Of a stretch of DNA of 64,000 nucleotides, positions 58,371 through 64,000 are shown piece after piece. The position numbers were made by a program, and so were the translations under genes. This DNA comes from Turnera subulata. Lineage: Eukaryota; Streptophyta; Magnoliopsida; Malpighiales; Passifloraceae. Location of the stretch: contig JAKUCV010004512.1 in assembly GCA_028386065.3 (NCBI GenBank), forward strand, positions 16,651 through 80,650. Direction: 5' to 3'. A model generated the notes under the pieces. That model had not been told where the DNA came from. It ran no database searches and worked only from the letters and a program-made list of their open reading frames with translations. The stretch's first letter is position 1, and each line of letters starts with the position of its first letter.

Positions 58371-59396
58371 AAGCGGATTTGATTGGGTACGTTGTCTTTC
58401 TCCTCCTCTTATTGATTAATCAATAGTTGATGCCACTCTCATCTTCGAAGATGTTTTGCACATATATATCTCCCTTACACTATGAGGAAATTTTCCTGCA
58501 GGCGCTCGATTTGGCGAAAAGGCTGTGTTTATCTCAAGTCCTCTGCAAGATGATTTATTTGATGGACATGTAAATTCTTAGCTGTCAAGTAGAAAACATG
58601 TCTTCTTATATGAAGATTAGATGGGTTTATCTTTTCAAGTGTTTTCGTCGGGATTGTTTGCTACAGAAATCTTGGTGAAACTAAGCATTAAATTTGCTCG
58701 TAGAATTTTGTTTTTGACGTGAATGTGTGCAAGACTATTTATGATTGACCTTGGCTAAATTCGCATTGCCTAACCTTTGATATGGTGGTGTGTGCTTCAT
58801 CTTTTTAATTGTACATCGATAGTTCCTTGCCTAATATGCCTCTTCTTCCGGTAGATGCCTTGTCTACCTTTCACTTGTCATTAATTGCATAAAGGTTTTA
58901 TATTCCTTGTCTTGTAACCAACATGAAGTAAAGATACCAGAAGGATTTAGCACTGGTTCATTCAAATCCTACCGTGGCTCACACTATGGCACCATAGGTC
59001 AATGACCGTACAAAAAAATGTATGGGATCTCTACAAGAACCTGCAAATATATGTATTACGCCATAGGTCAATGATTGTACCAAAAAAATTTTGATGTTTT
59101 CGACTTTATTTTTTTAACTATTTCTATCAACACTAATTGGTCAATAATATAGTTTAATTAGCTTGTGACAAAGATTTTGTCGATTGGTTTATCCTTAATT
59201 AGCCACCCGAGTTCCTTTCATCACAGCCGTCCTAGCTATGATGTCTTCTAGTGTCAACACTTAAAACTAATGTTTCATTAGAAAGTTCTCCAAGTCCAAG
59301 ACCAGCCTACCCTTCAGATTAATATATCTTACTCAAGCCAGAAAACTAATATTTCACTAGGCCACTACACGTGTTACACACGTGTTTGTGTGCTGA
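58371..59396. other. 3' flank and spacer
   Basis: No gene seen. The stretch 59279-59339 recurs at 60480-60539 (see below). Confidence 0.45.
59279..59339 (+). repeat. Dispersed direct repeat of about 60 bp, copy 1
   Basis: GAAAGTTCTCCAAGTCCAAG through ATTAATATATCTTACTCAAG matches 60480-60539 with few differences. The copies are 1.2 kb apart. Confidence 0.75.
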
Positions 59397-59518
59397 TTGA
59401 TTTATATCGGGTTGCACACGGATATTTAGTTAATTTTACCGAAGGAGATAAAAGCAATTGATTTATACCGTGTTGCACACGGATATTTAGTTAATTTTAC
59501 CGAAGGAGATAAAAGCAA
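59397..59518 (+). repeat. 61 bp tandem duplication
   Basis: The unit containing GTTGCACACGGATATTTAGT and ACCGAAGGAGATAAAAGCAA is present twice with only a few changes, at 59397 and 59458. Confidence 0.85.
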
Positions 59519-60163
59519 TTGAAAAAGTATTTCCTGCTCTAAAATACAAATACTAAAATAGGAACACAACAACTATATAAAAAGGATTTGAAAGCTTACT
59601 TTGAATCCTACTTATGGTTATGTTGTTTGCCTTGGGTTTTTATTTCTTGATTGTGAATGAAGCACAATTTTTTTTATTTTGCCCTGAAAATTCAGAAGTT
59701 TAACTATGCATAAGTAAATCAATCCTCTAAAACATGAAGCATTGTTTTGTTTAGTTGTGAAAAAAAAAAGATTACCTTAGTAATATGATCGCAATAGTAT
59801 GTGGTTTTCCTCATTTCATAGCACAAGAATTGATTGTAACATTAAATACATGTGATCTTTGATTTTCAAGAAGCATTTCATAATTTGATGTGTGAATGCA
59901 TGTGACTCTTAATTTTTTGTATTTAATTTTTTTAAAGCTCAATTATGCATTCTCATTGCCCTTTAGTTCCCTTGTGCGATTCACACACAAACAATTGATT
60001 TAGAATTAAATATAGAATGTTAAAAGTTTTTTTATTAAATTCACTAAATAATAAATTAATTATTTTTTTACCAGATAATTTCTTTTATTTATCTTAATCC
60101 TTTAAAGTCATAAGATATAGGATATGAAGAGACACTTTTTATCATTTACAAACTAATTAAATT

Positions 60164-60328
60164 AAGATTGAATTTAATTTTCGGCCAAAGAGTCTTTAAA
60201 GATTCCAAATTATAATGGTTGGGTCACTATTCCCCCACCAGGTTTAGCCACAATATTATGTAATGATGTCTTCTTAACTTATCAATAAATACACTTCCAT
60301 TTCGGCAAAAAAAAAAAGATTGAATTTA
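60164..60328 (+). mobile_element. Short poly(A)-tailed retroposon with 13 bp target duplication
   Basis: AAGATTGAATTTA at 60164-60176 is repeated at 60316-60328. The 139 bases between end in TCAATAAATACACTTCCATT, TCGGC and then poly(A). Size and tail fit a 5'-truncated LINE 3' untranslated region. No tRNA boxes were seen. Confidence 0.8.
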
Positions 60329-60479
60329 GAATGTTAAAAGTTTTGTTATCAAATTCATTGAATAATCTATTACACCAAGCCCTAACTTTAAATTAGAGAC
60401 CTAATTCTGATGATGCCAGCACCAAAATTGCCACTTGTCTTCACCAGATTTAGGTCTCTAAGTTAATATATAATATAGA

Positions 60480-60539
60480 TTGGAAAGTTCTCCAAATCCA
60501 AGACCAGCCTACCTCAGATTAATATACCTTACTCAAGCC
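60480..60539 (+). repeat. Dispersed direct repeat of about 60 bp, copy 2
   Basis: See copy at 59279-59339. Confidence 0.75.
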
Positions 60540-61373
60540 GGCCTTGATTAATTCCAACGTTGCAATTAGAGCTAATGCAAATTAATAGAAAAGTGCAGGA
60601 AATTATGTATGGTACACTACATGGATTCTATATTCCTTGGCATTGTTATAAATAAAAGGGATTGCAATGGTACCCAGGGCAACATTTGGGATACCAAACC
60701 CAAGCTGAGGTGGACCAATAGTGTCATAACACTTAAATTTAGGAGGATTTTAAAAAAATTTATATACAAATGTGTTTTAAAAAGTTAATAATAATAACAA
60801 AAAATGCCCGATATTAGTAAGAGAAAAATAAAAAAATAATTGAATAAAAAATTATCAACACATGAAAATTATAGAAGAAAAGGGTGAATGTTATAAATTA
60901 GAACAACTATTATAAATTATTAAGAAACATAGCTTCAAAAAATATTATAAAAATAATAAACTACATAAAACATTTGGAAAATACTACTACTAATAATAAA
61001 AATAAGAAATTAACACTTATATAAATAATAATAATAAATTAAAATTACTTTTATTTTATTGGGATGGCCTATTATACAATAATAAATAACATGTAGTTTT
61101 TCTATTATAATTTTAAATTGCATCATATTTAGTGCAATTTCTTATGGACAAAAATTAATTAGTGTATAATTATCATATATAAATAATTAATATGGCAAAA
61201 GGTAACTTAATAGAAGATGGACAACCGTAAGGAAAATAATTGGAAACTTTTGAAATCTATATTATGGAGGAAAATGTTGAAAAAAAGCTAGTAGAATATT
61301 TGTACTCATAACTTAAATTATGTCAGTTTTTAAAAAATATTACATTATCTCAAGCATTTAGAAAGATTACATG
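60540..61373. other. Very AT-rich spacer
   Basis: No gene, RNA or element boundary recognised before the LTR-like start at 61374. Confidence 0.5.
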
Positions 61374-63835
61374 TGTAACAGCCCAGGTAAAAATTTCATT
61401 TTTATCGGGACTGTTTAAGTTAATTTACAGTAATTTACCATTGATTTTAATCTTGGGTAGTTAAATTATGGTAAATCGAGCATTGGATTCCGAAACCGAG
61501 CCTTGTCCCACGTTCGGGATTTTTCTGCGGATTTTACGGACCAAAGTTGGGATTTTTCCGCGTCCAGGAATATTCGGAAAAGTCGGGTTTATCCTCGAAT
61601 TAACGGACCAGAAATAAAGATAAGTGGGTATACCGGATATTTTCTGGTCCAGGTGGGTCACACTTCACATGCAGCATAGTAACTGCATAATTGAAGTTCA
61701 ATTATTTAGCCGCCATCTCCTGTTAAGCCTGTGACTTATCAATAATTTTGCTGTCTATATAGTTATTCTTCTTCAGCCTCACCATGCATGCCACTACCTG
61801 CACATCACCATATTCTTCTTCATTTTTCTCTCTGCCCAGCTTTTTTCTGCACCTGCATAACCAGAAAAAAAATAGTAATAACAAAAAAAAAAAGAAGAGA
61901 AACACTAAACAAACATCACAACACCACACCTTCCCCACCACCCAAACGACGCCGTCTACACTACACCCCTCCCCATCTTCTTTTTCTTTTCTCTTCTTCC
62001 ACCACACCGGCCGACCACCCGCTGCCGGCCGAGCCACCTCGCCGCCACCTGAAACCACCTCCAGCCGCCTCTCCTCCTCCTCGTCGCACCGCGTCGACCG
62101 CCGCCCCTGCTCGTCCGACTCTCCCACTCGCGCCGTCCTCCTCACGCTCGTCAGCGAGGCCACGAGCCACCACCAGCAGACGCGCCGCCTTCCTCTTTCC
62201 CCGCCGCGACACGACACCTCCGACGCCTCCCCGTCCTGCTGTCGCCCTCGCCTTGCCGCCAAGATCGCCCGTCGCTCTTCCGTCGTCACGCCGCAACCTC
62301 TGCAAATCGAGGTGAGCACGACCCGTTTGGATGTGGATGCGACCCGGTTTGGTTGCTTCATGGGTCGGGTCTGACCCGAGTGGTTAGAGGGTCGCGGGCT
62401 GTGGAAATTATGTCGGGCTGGGCTGGGGTGCGCCTGGGCCTGCGCCTGGGCCTACACCTGGGCTCCTGCTTGGAGCTTGGGTTTGGTCCATGTAGTGGGT
62501 TGGGTTAACAATGTTGGCCCAGCTTGGTTTAAAAAAAAAAAGAAGAAAAAGGGGAAATTAAATCTGGAAATAAAAATTAAAAGGGAAATTTAAAACCTTT
62601 TATCCACCTTTTCCAAATATCAAACCTTTATTATAAAACCCTCTTTTATACCCTTTTATATAAGACCTTTTATTATAAAACCCCCTTTTATATATCTTAT
62701 TTTATTAATAAAACTTCTTATTAATACCTTTACCATAAAAGAGAGTATGGTATTTGACACATGGATAATAAATGGTAAATGACGAAGATAATGGAAAATT
62801 AATCCGGGGGAAAAAAACCAAGCCGAGTTAGTGTCTATTTTCCGGTATACAGTATTAGCATGGCATTTGCATACCATCTTATGTGTGCATATTATTTGAT
62901 TGATATAGGAGTTGATAACGAGCAATTTGTTGAGGAACCGGACTTGGAATTTGCTTGACAATTCCATAATTGAATATCGGCTAAGGTGAGGATGGATAAC
63001 CCTTGTTATGTTGCCTGTAATACTTTGTGTGCTTTGTTGTTCGATTGAACTGCTGAATTGTTAATTGTTGGCTGAGTATCTGCTGTGGATATTATTGTTG
63101 CTTTTGGACTGTGATATTGATTCTGTGGATAATATGCTATGATTGATGTTGAACTATTGGCTGTGGAAATTGAGAAAAAGAAATTGGAATATGAAATTGG
63201 AATTGGAATTGATTCGAGTTGATGATATAATTGTCATGTGGAAAGTAGTGGTACGACCCGATGGTTTGAAAATTAATTTTGGGATGCTATGGCCGGTTAC
63301 TTGGTTTGTTTGGCTTTTGCCTGTGGTTAGGGTATACCGAATACCCAGTGGCTCGGATATGTCGAATATCCGTTTGGCTTGTTGCCTGTGGTTAGCGTAT
63401 ACCAAATACCCAGTGGCTCGGATATGCCGAATATCCGATTGGCATGTTGCCAGAGGTTGGGGTATACCGAATACCCAGTGGTTTGGATATACCAAATATC
63501 CGGGTTTTGAGATGTGGATTGGTTTTGACCTAGTATCCAGAATTAATTGATAACCAGATACGACCCTAGCTTGTCCAGTGACGGGGGCCCGGAAGATAAA
63601 ATTGGTAATAAAAATAAATATTCTTTTGGCCTTGGCTCAGTTGTTGAGATATGTTATTGCTTGTTTGTGATTGCTTTTAAGTATTACGGTTGCTTGCATA
63701 TCACTGTTTATCCTTCGTCGGTGAGCACTTCGGACTCACCCCTCGCCTGCGGGGTTTCATCCCGTAGGTTAAGTTGTTTCGTAGTTCAGGTACGTTGTTC
63801 GTGTAAGTTTCCTAAGAGCTATATGACACTCATAA
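61374..63835 (+). mobile_element. LTR-like sequence of a large Ty3/gypsy-type element, plus copy
   Basis: Begins TGTAACAGCCCAGGTAAAAA and repeats, in the same order but with substantial divergence, the blocks of the minus copy at 52258-55136. It includes a CCG-rich segment (61930-62320) with frames on both strands that I regard as composition artefacts, a donor-like CGAGGTGAGC, AAGGTGAGGATGGATAACCC at about 62982-63001, tandem units at 63312-63505 and a GAGCACTTCGGACTCACCCC block near 63724. It probably continues toward or past the window end; no TSD was found. Confidence 0.55.
63312..63505 (+). repeat. Tandem repeat of about 65 bp inside the LTR-like element
   Basis: About 2.5 copies of a unit with GGTATACCGAATACCCAGTG, CGGATATGCCGAATATCCG and a TTGCCTGTGGTTAG linker. 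Confidence 0.8.
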
Positions 63836-64000
63836 TAGGCTCAAGAAGCAGCGGAATTAAGGAAACAAAACAAGAACCGCATGTGAAGCTACAAAATCGA
63901 ATAACAATTTTTACTTACTTGGAGATTAGGATCTTTCACCTAATTATAAGTATAGAACCAGCAAGAGCAGGATGAAAACGTCCCCTCCTCTACGGTATCC

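Noticed and set aside
61723..62374. About 200-residue frames on both strands
   Set aside because: CCG-rich segment inside the LTR-like element. The matching segment of the other copy does not keep the same frames.
1..64000. CRISPR arrays, bacterial operons, organellar insertions
   Set aside because: No regularly spaced repeats of CRISPR type, and no recognisable plastid or mitochondrial gene sequence.

Overview
The window looks like nuclear DNA of a eudicot plant. It carries intron-containing plant genes (chloroplast-type lipoxygenase, tandem CYP71-clan P450s, an F-box gene, a MORF-type organelle editing factor) in AT-rich spacers full of nested plant retroelements. No bacterial, viral or organellar gene order, rRNA or CRISPR array is seen. 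A 362-base run of N (48384-48745) marks an assembly gap. The species cannot be named from the sequence alone.

Layout. 1-530 is an unassigned GC-rich segment. 1.7-2.1 kb holds a small single-exon gene for a basic protein. 3.1-4.0 kb is an intact-looking poly(A)-tailed retroposon with its own 241-residue frame. 4-11.2 kb is spacer with SINE copies and very small poly(A) insertions. 11.4-16.7 kb is a complete eight-exon 13-lipoxygenase gene (924 residues). 17.7-24.9 kb is an F-box gene split by a 5.4 kb Ty3/gypsy chromovirus (Reina-like) with 281 bp LTRs and a 5 bp target duplication. 26.7-28.4 and 31.7-34.2 kb hold two tandem CYP92-like P450 genes, with a hAT-type MITE and a SINE between them. 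36.3-43.8 kb is a degraded L1-type LINE on the minus strand, itself interrupted by the 3' part of a second LINE on the plus strand. 44.3-46.3 kb is a four-exon MORF-like gene with no visible start codon. 48.8-49.3 kb is a 5'-truncated LINE of the same family as the nested one. 51-55.7 kb and 61.4-64 kb contain copia remnants and two diverged copies, in opposite orientation, of a long LTR-like sequence. 56.8-58.4 kb is a four-exon unknown gene (possibly DUF3615-like) with one in-frame stop.

How things relate. The lipoxygenase feeds the oxylipin/jasmonate pathway in plastids. The two P450s are ER enzymes of specialised metabolism and the product of one local duplication. They are not an operon, and any shared role in defence chemistry is inference. 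The strongest theme is non-LTR retrotransposition. The window records it at many scales, from a 7.5 kb LINE down to insertions of 15-20 bases that keep only a few template bases plus poly(A) between target-site duplications. One of these sits exactly on a P450 splice acceptor and has duplicated it.

All splice sites and domain calls were read by eye. Family names come from recognising motifs, not from searches.
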